A stretch of DNA of 41,669 nt from a virus: positions 1 to 41,669 of IMG/VR virus record IMGVR_UViG_3300042507_003861. The stretch is one strand, 5' to 3'. Position 1 is the first letter of the stretch, and every line of letters starts with the position of its first letter. A program made the translations under genes and the position numbers. Of this stretch, positions 31,507 to 37,841 are shown piece after piece. The notes beneath the pieces are model-generated. The model did not search any database. It saw only the letters and a program-made list of their open reading frames with translations, and was not told the DNA's origin.

Positions 31507-31950
31507 TCACTTGGTTTCGGATTCGCTCACGACTTGCACCTCCGCGATTCTGTCAGGCATCGATCCGAGTAGATTGATTGAGACGGACGCACTCTCGCCA
31601 GCTTCCGACCAGCCGAACACCAAAGCGGACCGTTTGGCGACTGAACCGAGGATTTGCTCTCTAGTGGATTCATCCTTGATGCCATCAAGAGAGTAGGAAT
31701 CGATTCGCTCGAGCGTCGATGCAGCATCGGCCGCTAGTTTGGAACGGACTAAAGCCGATAGACTTTCTAGGGATTGAGTTTCTTTAGTGGAAACTATGTC
31801 ACGCATCCCCTTCCTGAACTTCGTCCAGTCGTCCCGTGAAGCTTTAGACTGCAGAGTTGACTGAACTATTCCCGTTTCGTCTGAAATCGCTTTCCATGAC
31901 TTTCCGGCCAAGTACAAAGTCTTAGCCTTTTCCCATTGCTTCTCTTTCAT
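31507..31950 (-). CDS. Small terminase-like HTH protein, 147 residues
   Basis: From the ATG at 31950 it begins MKEKQWEKAKTLYLAGKSWK and continues AISDETGIVQSTLQSKAS, a helix-turn-helix like those of phage terminase small subunits. A helical, coiled-coil body and a C-terminal segment (MPDRIAEVQVV) follow. The small subunit recognises the packaging site and hands DNA to TerL. A GTG at 32076 would add 42 residues; AAGG lies eight bases before the ATG, so the shorter form is preferred. It could instead be another HTH regulator. It is on the strand opposite to terL. Confidence 0.55.
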   Translation of the reverse strand: MKEKQWEKAKTLYLAGKSWKAISDETGIVQSTLQSKASRDDWTKFRKGMRDIVSTKETQSLESLSALVRSKLAADAASTLERIDSYSLDGIKDESTREQILGSVAKRSALVFGWSEAGESASVSINLLGSMPDRIAEVQVVSESETK

Positions 31951-32142
31951 GCCAAGTACCTTGCAATCCAAGGCACTGTTTCGCAATCCTTCCTTTTCGC
32001 TCCCTTTCACTTCACCAGGCGTTCCGCTCTCAAAAATTTTCCCCTCGTTTTCCCCAATGAAACCGACCCTTTTCACTCTCTCTCAAAAATATTTTTACTT
32101 TTCTTTTGACTTCCTTTTCCGTCCACCCCACACTGTCCCTAG
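31951..32142. promoter_or_regulatory. Divergent control region between small-terminase and early right operons
   Basis: 192 bases separate the chosen start of the HTH gene from the start of the plus-strand early operon. The segment near 32077-32110 is AT-rich. A plus-strand TTGACT at 32106-32111 could be a -35 box, but no good -10 follows at 16-18 bases. It must supply promoters for two operons if the start choice is right. No operator repeats are seen. Confidence 0.35.
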
Positions 32143-32250
32143 ATGAAACGCATCACCTTGAAACGCATCGCCATCGCCGCCTTCATTATCTTTTCAATCC
32201 TTGCAATCGGCATCGCCGAATCCGTTCTCAATCTAACCCCCAACCACTAA
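32143..32250 (+). CDS. Small membrane protein, 35 residues
   Basis: MKRITLKR followed by a single hydrophobic helix (IAIAAFIIFSILAIGIAESV) and a short polar end; stop TAA at 32248-32250. The basic N-terminus predicts the N-terminus inside the cell. No Shine-Dalgarno is present, but the frame and its position as the first gene of the right early operon support it. Function is unknown. Confidence 0.45.
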   Translation: MKRITLKRIAIAAFIIFSILAIGIAESVLNLTPNH

Positions 32251-32260
32251 AACAAATCCC

Positions 32261-32632
32261 ATGAACTATCCTGAACAAATCCCCGCCGCCTACGCCGCCG
32301 ATTCCAGCCTCGACCGTGCCTATCGCTTAGGCTGGAACCATGGCCATGGCATCGCTTGCCACAATGTCCCGTCAATCGGCGATTCCATCGACTGTTCCGT
32401 CGATTGGATCGGCTTGGGCAAAGTAGTCACTGCCGATAACATCGCAGAGTACCATGAATTACTTTGTTACGCTGCTGAATCCAATTCCCGAGACTATTCC
32501 CCATTCGAATTTACCGCCCACGAATTGAACGAATCCGACGATTCCGAATCCCTTTGGCAAGCTTTCGAATCAGGGATTGCCGATTCGATCCGCAACGACT
32601 TGAAATCCTATTCCTACGCCGAACTGGTTTGA
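32261..32632 (+). CDS. Conserved phage early protein of unknown function, 123 residues
   Basis: It has a conserved-looking YRLGWNHGHGIACHNVPSIG segment with Trp, His and Cys, then DNIAEYHELLCYAAESNSRD and SPFEFTAHELNESDDSESLW. I have seen this pattern in many tailed phages as an uncharacterised acidic protein. The clustering of His and Cys (HGHGIACH) could bind metal. Acidic, DNA-mimic-like composition would suit an anti-restriction protein, but that is speculation. The leader is AACAAATCCC directly before ATG, with no Shine-Dalgarno. Confidence 0.6.
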   Translation: MNYPEQIPAAYAADSSLDRAYRLGWNHGHGIACHNVPSIGDSIDCSVDWIGLGKVVTADNIAEYHELLCYAAESNSRDYSPFEFTAHELNESDDSESLWQAFESGIADSIRNDLKSYSYAELV

Positions 32633-32702
32633 TTCCCGATATCCTGTCCATGAGCAACCGTGGGCAGCAATCGGCAATCACGCCGAATCCAAATCAAATC
32701 CC

Positions 32703-33041
32703 ATGTTATCCAAATCCCAAGAAATCCAAATCCTTACCGCCGCCGCCGATAGTCTCGGCTCCAGCTCCTATTGTGGCGATTGGCTCCGCGAGCAAATCCC
32801 ATTCATCGAATCCGATATTCGCTCAGACTTTGCGCCGGGAATTCTAGCCTCCGCATCGATTCAGGATTGCGCGCGCCGTTGCGCGGAAATGCGCGCCGAC
32901 GCCATGCGTGAGCGTGACAAAATCATTTCCGATGCGCGTAAGGAAGCCGATCAAATCCGCGCGCAAGCGGTACGGTTCGGCGAATTGCAACGCGAAGAAC
33001 TGAAGCGAACATTGAAGGCTATCCTTTCCCGAATCGATTGA
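32703..33041 (+). CDS. Small coiled-coil protein, 112 residues, unknown
   Basis: The N-terminal half contains LTAADSLGSSSYCGDWLRE and PFIESDIRSDFAP-like segments. The C-terminal half is a single charged helix (RCAEMRADAMRERDKIISDA, then RKEADQIRAQAVRFG). No family function is recognised. The stop codon lies in the left arm of a long inverted repeat (33037-33090). The leader AATCAAATCCC resembles that of the previous gene. Confidence 0.5.
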   Translation: MLSKSQEIQILTAAADSLGSSSYCGDWLREQIPFIESDIRSDFAPGILASASIQDCARRCAEMRADAMRERDKIISDARKEADQIRAQAVRFGELQREELKRTLKAILSRID

Positions 33042-33090
33042 TTCCCCGCGAGACGCTATCGGAAACGGTGGCCTCCGGCGGGTAATCAAT
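33037..33090 (+). other. Long stem-loop overlapping the stop codon of the 112-residue gene
   Basis: Thirteen-base arms (33037-33049 and 33078-33090) pair with one mismatch and enclose a 28-base loop that can itself form short GC pairs. No T tract follows, so it is not a standard terminator. It could stabilise the upstream message, reduce read-through or serve as a processing site. Confidence 0.5.
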
Positions 33091-33120
33091 TCCGGTTCCC
33101 GAATCAAAAGCACAAAATCC

Positions 33121-33393
33121 ATGCAAGCAATCCACTCAAAGTATCTACCCGCCACCAATTCACGCGGTTCACGCATCAAGGCCGCGTGTGAACGTGGCTC
33201 CGTGACAATCCCGTATCCTCACGAATTATCGGGCGACGAATGCCACCGGGAAGCGGTTCGAAAACTCGTTGCGCGTTTCTGCGCGGAGGATTTCAAGTCC
33301 TATCAAACCCCGATTGAATCGAATCCTTGGAACCGCTCTTTCGCAACTGGCTCTCTACCCGACGGTTCCTGCGCTCACGTCTTCACTGTCTGA
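33121..33393 (+). CDS. Conserved phage early protein, 90 residues
   Basis: The product starts MQAIHSKYLPATNSRGSRIK and continues with CERGSVTIPYPHELSGDECH, a pattern I know from many phage early regions without an assigned function. A later NPWNRSFATGSLPDGSCAHV block follows. It is beta-rich with conserved Pro/Gly. The leader is AGCACAAAATCC, without a Shine-Dalgarno. Next comes a 79-base gap with another inverted repeat (33401-33446). Confidence 0.6.
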   Translation: MQAIHSKYLPATNSRGSRIKAACERGSVTIPYPHELSGDECHREAVRKLVARFCAEDFKSYQTPIESNPWNRSFATGSLPDGSCAHVFTV

Positions 33394-33472
33394 ACTTTGA
33401 CCTATCCTCCGCGCGCCATGCCGCAAGCGTGACGCGAAAGGGTAGGCCAATCTATCCGCAATCAATCCAAGC

Positions 33473-34075
33473 ATGAAAACCATTCACCAAGTCATTCACG
33501 AAATCCAATTCTTCGACCCTGCCGTCCGCGCATTTGACGCGCATGATCTACCGCAATCCGTCCGCGCGTACCTGCACCATAACTACCGCATGGACGCGCG
33601 CCTGACGGACGATGAGCAGCAATTGGTCGAAACCTCTTTCGAACATTTCGCGGACAATCTCCGCGAAGCATTTCAGGACGATCCTCGCCCGGACGCAACT
33701 CGCTTCTATCTGTTCGACGACCTCAGCCTTTACGTCCGCAGCAATGCCGGACCGGAACTCTGGGCCGACGCGCAGGTATTTGTAGTGGAACGCATTCTCC
33801 CCAACATGCGCCTGACGCGCCTTGAAGCGGACTTGATGCGCGAAATCGGAATGGACGATCAGGTCAGCGAGGTCCGCGACGACTTTTTCTCGGCCTTCGC
33901 GCATGTCCTGCACCGCGATTGCGGCATCCCGCATTGCGACGCGCGCGAACACTGGAACGCCTGGAGCCGTCAAGCTCCCGATTCGCTGACAGAGAGCCTA
34001 GAACTAGGCGGCGGCGAATCAGGCCGCGCCGAAGGTCTTCGTTTCGCGTCCGAATACACCGTCACCAACGCCTGA
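33473..34075 (+). CDS. Hypothetical acidic protein, 200 residues
   Basis: A mostly helical, acidic protein with many Asp, Glu, Arg and Ala residues (LTDDEQQLVETSFEHFADNL, then TRFYLFDDLSLYVRS). The C-terminal part has HVLHRDCGIPHCDAREHW with two Cys and several His. I recognise no family. Many GCGC tracts give it higher GC than its neighbours. It lies in an operon of small early genes with ATG-proximal spacing, and its stop is five bases from the next ATG. Confidence 0.55.
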   Translation: MKTIHQVIHEIQFFDPAVRAFDAHDLPQSVRAYLHHNYRMDARLTDDEQQLVETSFEHFADNLREAFQDDPRPDATRFYLFDDLSLYVRSNAGPELWADAQVFVVERILPNMRLTRLEADLMREIGMDDQVSEVRDDFFSAFAHVLHRDCGIPHCDAREHWNAWSRQAPDSLTESLELGGGESGRAEGLRFASEYTVTNA

Positions 34076-34080
34076 ACCCA

Positions 34081-34335
34081 ATGAAAACCCATACCCCCGG
34101 ACCTTTCCCGCTCAAAATCACGCAAGCTGACGACTTTTTCGTCATCATCACGAATCAGGGAAACCATTACGCGAAGACTTTTGATCCTGCCGCCGCCCAT
34201 TTAATCGCCTCCGCGCCTGACTTACTCTCCGCCCTCGAACGCCTAGTTCACCCAATGGCCGACGACGACGATTTAGACTACGCGCGCGAGGTAATCGCCA
34301 AGGCGAGGGGTTTGGCCGTCAAATCCAACGAATAA
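34081..34335 (+). CDS. Conserved phage early protein (HTPGP/APDLL family), 84 residues
   Basis: The ATG at 34081 gives MKTHTPGPFPLKI, then AAAHLIASAPDLLSALERLV and a charged C-terminus. The HTPGP start and the AxLIAxAPDLLxALE helix are a widespread phage protein pattern of unknown function. A longer in-frame ORF upstream overlaps the previous gene and is not used. The gene is packed between two others with six- and 21-base gaps. Confidence 0.7.
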   Translation: MKTHTPGPFPLKITQADDFFVIITNQGNHYAKTFDPAAAHLIASAPDLLSALERLVHPMADDDDLDYAREVIAKARGLAVKSNE

Positions 34336-34356
34336 ACCTCTATCGCGCATCAAATC

Positions 34357-34722
34357 ATGCATCCATTGCTTCTCTCGGCCCTCATTCAGGTCGAATCCAA
34401 CGGAAACGATCATGCCCGTGGCCGTCATGGCGAGCTTGGCGCGCTTCAAATCAAATCGATCATGGTCCGCGACGTGAATCGGATCATGGGGACGCACTAC
34501 GCGCACCAACAGGTAACGAACCGCGCCATCTCGATCTTCATCGCGGAAAGCTATTTCGCGCACTATGGCCAGCATCTCAGCGACGAATCTTTAGCTCGGC
34601 TCTGGCAAGGTGGGCCAAAAGCCCTTAAAAGATCATCCACGCGCGCGTATGGAAAACGGGTTATGCGAAAGCTCCGCTCGATGGATGAATTCACTGAAAA
34701 GCCCACTTTCACCGCACGGTAA
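34357..34722 (+). CDS. Lysozyme/lytic-transglycosylase-like endolysin, 121 residues
   Basis: The N-terminus reads LLSALIQVESNGNDHARGRH (E13 is the likely catalytic acid), then GELGALQIKSIMVRDVNRI, the Gly-rich loop and following strand of SLT-type transglycosylases. The later ARLWQGGPKALK...YGKRVM part matches the substrate-cleft helix region. The enzyme cleaves peptidoglycan glycan strands. It has no signal peptide, so it would need the holin to reach the wall, yet the holin/spanin cassette lies 8.5 kb away on the other strand. Confidence 0.75.
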   Translation: MHPLLLSALIQVESNGNDHARGRHGELGALQIKSIMVRDVNRIMGTHYAHQQVTNRAISIFIAESYFAHYGQHLSDESLARLWQGGPKALKRSSTRAYGKRVMRKLRSMDEFTEKPTFTAR

Positions 34723-34736
34723 AACAACAGAAACCA

Positions 34737-34982
34737 ATGAAACTAACCATTCAGTCCAAAACCAACGCCCAGACGATTGTCGATCTGTTCAATGCAATCA
34801 TCACTGGTGAATGCGAAACTCAGGGCGTCAAACCGCTCTCAATTTACGACGAGGACAAGCATATCTGCTCCATCACGGACGCGGACGGCCATCAAATCCT
34901 TGAACTGATCATCGAGCGCGAGCAGGGCGACAAGTTGTGTCCGACGTTCGAAGGCAACCCTGATGATGAGAAACTGCCATGA
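34737..34982 (+). CDS. Small acidic protein, 81 residues, unknown
   Basis: The product has a helical N-terminus (TIQSKTNAQTIVDLFNAIIT) and an acidic end (CPTFEGNPDDEKLP). No family is recognised. The leader is A-rich (AACAGAAACCA). The stop overlaps the next ATG by four bases, so it belongs to the translated chain 34737-35496. Confidence 0.5.
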   Translation: MKLTIQSKTNAQTIVDLFNAIITGECETQGVKPLSIYDEDKHICSITDADGHQILELIIEREQGDKLCPTFEGNPDDEKLP

Positions 34983-35242
34983 GCCGCAACATCCCGCTCA
35001 GTGAGCTTATAACGACGCTCGAAAGCCTGTCGGACATGATGCAATCGCCTATGCTCAGAGAGGCATCCTATCGACTCGACACTGCCAACAGCGCGCTATG
35101 CTGCCTTGAACACGCGCTTTTCTACGTCCGCATGTATCGGTCAGCCGATAATACAGGCGATGGCGAGAAGCGACGCCAAGAACTCATCGACGATTCGGAA
35201 GCACTCATCAAAATCATCCGCGAGGGAGGGCTGTATCCATGA
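34979..35242 (+). CDS. Small helical protein, 87 residues, unknown
   Basis: It begins in an ATGA overlap with the previous gene and ends in another. It is almost entirely helical (LITTLESLSDMMQSPMLRE, then ANSALCCLEHALFYVRMY) with an acidic C-terminal helix. No domain is recognised. Coupled translation is the main support. Confidence 0.5.
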   Translation: MSRNIPLSELITTLESLSDMMQSPMLREASYRLDTANSALCCLEHALFYVRMYRSADNTGDGEKRRQELIDDSEALIKIIREGGLYP

Positions 35243-35496
35243 ACCGCAATCTATTCGCCCCGCCAATCTTCAAGGTGCAAATATCCGGCGCGATTGGCTG
35301 GAGCGACTTAAAGGAACGGGTCGTTCGATTCGAAACGCTCGAATACACCACGCGCAAGGAGGCGGAAACGACAGCGCGAGAACTGAACCCAGGCGAGTAT
35401 ACTCAAGGTCGGATTCGCGTCGTCCCGGTTGAAGTGCCGGAGGATTATGATGTGTATCCCACCGCAGAAAGAACAAAAGCAAACCATTCACAATGA
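35239..35496 (+). CDS. Small beta-rich protein, 85 residues, unknown
   Basis: Strand-like segments (FKVQISGAIGWSDLKERVVR, then TTARELNPGEYTQGRIRVVP) and a polar tail ending YPTAERTKANHSQ. No family is recognised. It overlaps the previous gene by four bases, and its stop overlaps the start of the 298-residue frame at 35493 as ATGA, as in the rest of this chain. The DNA methyltransferase ATG lies eight bases after its stop. Confidence 0.5.
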   Translation: MNRNLFAPPIFKVQISGAIGWSDLKERVVRFETLEYTTRKEAETTARELNPGEYTQGRIRVVPVEVPEDYDVYPTAERTKANHSQ

Positions 35497-36389
35497 GCGA
35501 TACATGGATACTTCCAAAGCAATTACACACATTGGCCTATGCGCTGGATACGGAGGCATTGAGCTTGGACTCCAGCGAGCAATCCCAAATATGCGCTCAA
35601 TCGCTCTTTGTGAGGTCGAAGCCTTTGCCGTTGCGAACCTGGTTGCGAAAATGGAAGCGGGACAACTGGAGCCAGCACCTGTTTGGCCGAATCTTAAAAC
35701 CTTCCCTTGGGAATCGTTTCGCGGATGCGTGGACATCCTCACTGGCGGATATCCTTGCCAACCCTTTAGCGCGGCAGGAAAGCGACAAGGAGCGGACGAC
35801 CCGAGACATCTCTGGCCATACATCGCAAGGGGAATTCGGATTCTCCAACCAAGGATCTGCTTCTTTGAGAACGTCGAAGGACATATCTCGCTGGGGTTGT
35901 CCGACGTCATCGAAGACCTGGCAGGAATGGGTTACAGAACGACGTGGGGCATATTCTCAGCGTCTGAAGTCGGCGCACCGCACCAGCGCAAGCGGGTGTT
36001 CATCATGGCCGTCTCCAGTGGCTTCAGAGGTACGGCAGGGATTTCAGGATCGTTCACGCGGTATGAAGGGGAGTCAGGAGAGTCTGACGACGGTGGTCGT
36101 AAAGAACTGGCCGACTCCAAATGCTGCGGATTCGTTTCAGGGAGGAACGACGCAAGGCAATCGCAAAGATCCGAACTTGAGCATAGCTGTGCATGGCCAA
36201 GTAGGCCAAATGAACGGCAGCATGGATGGGAGCCGCCGCGAGTTGTATCGTCTGAACGCTCGATGGGTCGAGACATTGATGGGAGTTCCGGTCGGATGGA
36301 CTATGCCGAGCTGTGCGTCACCTGTGACAATCGAACCGACGAACTTCGACTCCTCGGAAACGGTGTTGTCCCGGCAACAGCCGATCTAG
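35493..36389 (+). CDS. Overlapping second frame of the methyltransferase locus, 298 residues
   Basis: This frame starts in an ATGA overlap with the preceding gene, as its upstream neighbours do, and is open for 298 codons while lying inside the methyltransferase gene from 35504, in the +1 frame relative to it. It is not random-looking. It has WPSPVASEVRQGF and NWPTPNAADSFQGG blocks and a C-terminal RLNARWVETLMGVPVGWTMP segment, which resemble blocks in phage cytosine-methyltransferase-related proteins. It begins MSDTWILPKQLHT, a start I recall from other phage proteins. Whether it is translated is not shown by sequence alone; ribosome profiling or conservation would decide. Confidence 0.55.
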   Translation: MSDTWILPKQLHTLAYALDTEALSLDSSEQSQICAQSLFVRSKPLPLRTWLRKWKRDNWSQHLFGRILKPSLGNRFADAWTSSLADILANPLARQESDKERTTRDISGHTSQGEFGFSNQGSASLRTSKDISRWGCPTSSKTWQEWVTERRGAYSQRLKSAHRTSASGCSSWPSPVASEVRQGFQDRSRGMKGSQESLTTVVVKNWPTPNAADSFQGGTTQGNRKDPNLSIAVHGQVGQMNGSMDGSRRELYRLNARWVETLMGVPVGWTMPSCASPVTIEPTNFDSSETVLSRQQPI

Positions 36390-36424
36390 CGTATCGAACA
36401 CTTGCGCGAGAAATCCTCGGATAA
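35504..36424 (+). CDS. dcm: DNA (cytosine-5) methyltransferase, 306 residues
   Basis: The ATG at 35504 gives motif I as IGLCAGYGGIELGL, motif IV as GGYPCQPFSAAGKRQGADD (catalytic Cys 85), motif VI as FFENVEGH (ENV at 122-124) and motif VIII as QRKRVF. The target region is short and includes WPSRPNERQHGWEPPRVV. Motif X is LRLLGNGVVPATADLAY. It methylates cytosine C5 in a short DNA sequence, most likely to protect phage DNA. No restriction enzyme accompanies it. The gene shares 886 bases with another long frame starting at 35493. It follows a translated chain of small early genes. Confidence 0.92.
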   Translation: MDTSKAITHIGLCAGYGGIELGLQRAIPNMRSIALCEVEAFAVANLVAKMEAGQLEPAPVWPNLKTFPWESFRGCVDILTGGYPCQPFSAAGKRQGADDPRHLWPYIARGIRILQPRICFFENVEGHISLGLSDVIEDLAGMGYRTTWGIFSASEVGAPHQRKRVFIMAVSSGFRGTAGISGSFTRYEGESGESDDGGRKELADSKCCGFVSGRNDARQSQRSELEHSCAWPSRPNERQHGWEPPRVVSSERSMGRDIDGSSGRMDYAELCVTCDNRTDELRLLGNGVVPATADLAYRTLAREILG

Positions 36425-36673
36425 CTTTTCAGCAGATAAAAGGTTGGCCAATCTGAGCATCCAAAACCATGTCATTTCATCGAATCGATTCTAGCGCGGT
36501 CATAGGCGAAACCGTCCGTAGAGCCGCAAAACACCTTCCGAACGCTCTACGGGGCGTTTCTGAGCGATTAAACAGCATTCTCGAATGTCGATTGAGCGGT
36601 GTTTCATCCTTATTCCGCCGACGCCGCGCCACCGCCGTTCAAGGCGGGGGAAGCAGCGAGCGACGAGCGGAAT

Positions 36674-36711
36674 AGCATTCCCGTTTTTAAACGGGATGCT
36701 TACTTATTTTT
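36674..36711 (+). terminator. Probable intrinsic terminator after the methyltransferase operon
   Basis: AGCATTCCCGTTT pairs with AAACGGGATGCT (one bulged T) across a 2-base loop, which in practice opens to about four to six bases. TACTTATTTTTAG follows. It would end transcription from the early operon before the 36813 gene. Pairing is strong; the T tract is interrupted. Confidence 0.65.
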
Positions 36712-36774
36712 AGATAAGCTAGAAGTGGCAAGGCTAAGTTTTCGAGAATCAGAATGAATGTTCTCAATGTATGG

Positions 36775-36803
36775 TTGACAAGAAGTGAATGGTGTTTTAT
36801 GTC
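36775..36803 (+). promoter_or_regulatory. Possible sigma70-type promoter upstream of the paralog pair
   Basis: A perfect TTGACA (36775-36780) is followed by 17 bases and TATGTC (36798-36803), which matches the -10 box only in its first three bases. The start of transcription would be only a few bases before the ATG at 36813, giving a nearly leaderless message. It follows a terminator, which fits a new transcription unit. Confidence 0.4.
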
Positions 36804-36812
36804 TTTCTTCGC

Positions 36813-37295
36813 ATGAGTTACTTATCCAATGGTTCAACCCTAAGGGCAACCTTCCGCAATATGGAGCCGATGAGGCACCATCTCGACCCGTCACAGTCCG
36901 AGGTTATCAGCCATATCCGGCGGACTTTGGACTACAGCGAGGAGGCTGCGGAAAGGGCGTTCAACAGTATGCGGAATCCGAAGAGTGGTGTGCTGCTTTT
37001 CGACCGAGTTCATCGACTCTGGTATGGATGCGATTGGACGCCAGACGAAGAGGATGCGAAGAAGGATTTCTTCACCCAGCGGTTTTCCGAGATGAAACGT
37101 GAAGTCGCCGCGCTTCGCGAAGAGGTTCGCGAGTTCTCTGAAATGAAGAAAAAGATCCACAAGGAATTGGATTCCATTTGGGAGACGATAGAAACTGGCA
37201 AGAATGGCCAACAATCCGACTCAACGAACGAGGATCAAGCGGCTCGCGAGAGACAGCAAGACGCCGCGAAAATGCAGAAGATGTGGCAGGCTTGA
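36813..37295 (+). CDS. Paralog A of a tandem pair of coiled-coil proteins, 160 residues
   Basis: The ATG at 36813 is preferred because residues 1-35 then align without a gap with the start of the next gene (FR at 14-15, RH at 21-22, DP at 25-26, VI at 31-32). The core VLLFDRVHRLWYGCDWTPDE matches ILVFDRIACVWHGRDWRPDD in the paralog. The C-terminal half is a Lys/Glu-rich coiled coil (MKREVAALREEVREFSEMKK). No known domain. A start at 36789 or 36861 is possible but breaks this alignment. Confidence 0.65.
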   Translation: MSYLSNGSTLRATFRNMEPMRHHLDPSQSEVISHIRRTLDYSEEAAERAFNSMRNPKSGVLLFDRVHRLWYGCDWTPDEEDAKKDFFTQRFSEMKREVAALREEVREFSEMKKKIHKELDSIWETIETGKNGQQSDSTNEDQAARERQQDAAKMQKMWQA

Positions 37296-37313
37296 ACCAT
37301 AAATTGAAACGCC

Positions 37314-37697
37314 ATGAAAACCGAAAAACTCTTCAATTCGACCGACGAACACTTTCGCATGATGCCGCCTTCACGGCACAGTGCAGATCCAGCTAGTTCA
37401 TCCGTGATTCAAAAGATCATGGATGCGCTGGACTGCGACATCGATGATGCGGTCAAAACTTTCGACCGACTGAGGAATTGGAGCCAAAACATTCTGGTTT
37501 TTGACAGGATTGCCTGCGTTTGGCATGGCCGAGATTGGCGTCCAGACGACGAGACGACCGAGGACGCATTGCGGCGTGAAGTTGCCGTTCTCATCGCCGA
37601 AGTTCGCCGACTGCGCCAGGAGGTGAACAGCATTCACAAAGGCTTCAACAAGCCATTCCACCGGAACAAATCGAAAAATTTCTACGGAAAGATTTGA
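37314..37697 (+). CDS. Paralog B of a tandem pair of coiled-coil proteins, 127 residues
   Basis: It shares the DRxxxxWxGxDWxPDxE core and flanking helices with the gene immediately upstream, so the two arose by duplication. The C-terminal coiled coil is shorter (VAVLIAEVRRLRQEVNSI) and ends in a basic tail. The ATG at 37314 has an A-rich leader. No known domain. After it comes a 144-base gap with a three-way-junction-like element. Confidence 0.65.
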   Translation: MKTEKLFNSTDEHFRMMPPSRHSADPASSSVIQKIMDALDCDIDDAVKTFDRLRNWSQNILVFDRIACVWHGRDWRPDDETTEDALRREVAVLIAEVRRLRQEVNSIHKGFNKPFHRNKSKNFYGKI

Positions 37698-37746
37698 CAC
37701 CATTCCAGACAACCCCAACACTACGTCCGCAACAATGACCAATTTT

Positions 37747-37830
37747 CTGCAATCGGGAATAGTGCGCGAAGAGAATTCGCGACGGGGTTTTTAATTGGAT
37801 TTTTATCCCTGATTAAACACCCGATTGCAG
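37747..37830 (+). promoter_or_regulatory. Three-way-junction-like structured element upstream of HTH-RecT-RecE operon
   Basis: A closing stem of 11 perfect pairs is formed by 37747-37757 (CTGCAATCGGG) and 37820-37830. Inside it lie a 6-bp hairpin (CGCGAA / TTCGCG, 37765-37781, loop GAGAA) and a second hairpin (TTTAAT / ATTAAA, 37790-37817, with an inner GGAT / ATCC and a TTTT tetraloop). The two arms leave single-stranded joining segments, which is the layout of many cis-regulatory RNAs. The 3' arm ends 11 bases before the ATG at 37842, and TCGATTTTTG follows it. It could also act as DNA, as an operator or replication site. It matches no riboswitch I recognise. Confidence 0.6.
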
Positions 37831-37841
37831 TCGATTTTTGA

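Larger units (their letters stand above)
36425..36812 (+). other. 388-base gap with three inverted repeats, possible structured RNA
   Basis: No confident gene lies here. Visible structures are: CCGTAGAG at 36515-36522 with its exact complement at 36545-36552; ATTCCGC near 36612-36618 with GCGGAAT near 36668-36674, enclosing a CCGCC/GGCGG hairpin; and the terminator-like stem at 36674-36700. A 68-codon frame (36469-36675) and a GTG frame (36599-36757, ending in a helical LEVARLSFRESE) are open but match no family. The region may encode a small RNA or a cis-acting element. Confidence 0.5.

Noticed and set aside
32106-32134. Promoter with TTGACT -35 box before the right operon
   Set aside because: No acceptable -10 box at 16-18 bases, so it is only mentioned in the divergent-region entry.
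36469-36675. 68-codon plus-strand frame after the methyltransferase
   Set aside because: The C-terminal half is an Arg-rich translation of the GC-rich inverted repeats and resembles no family. The leader (GGCCAATCT) resembles that of the 33473 gene, so it is kept only as a possibility within the structured region.
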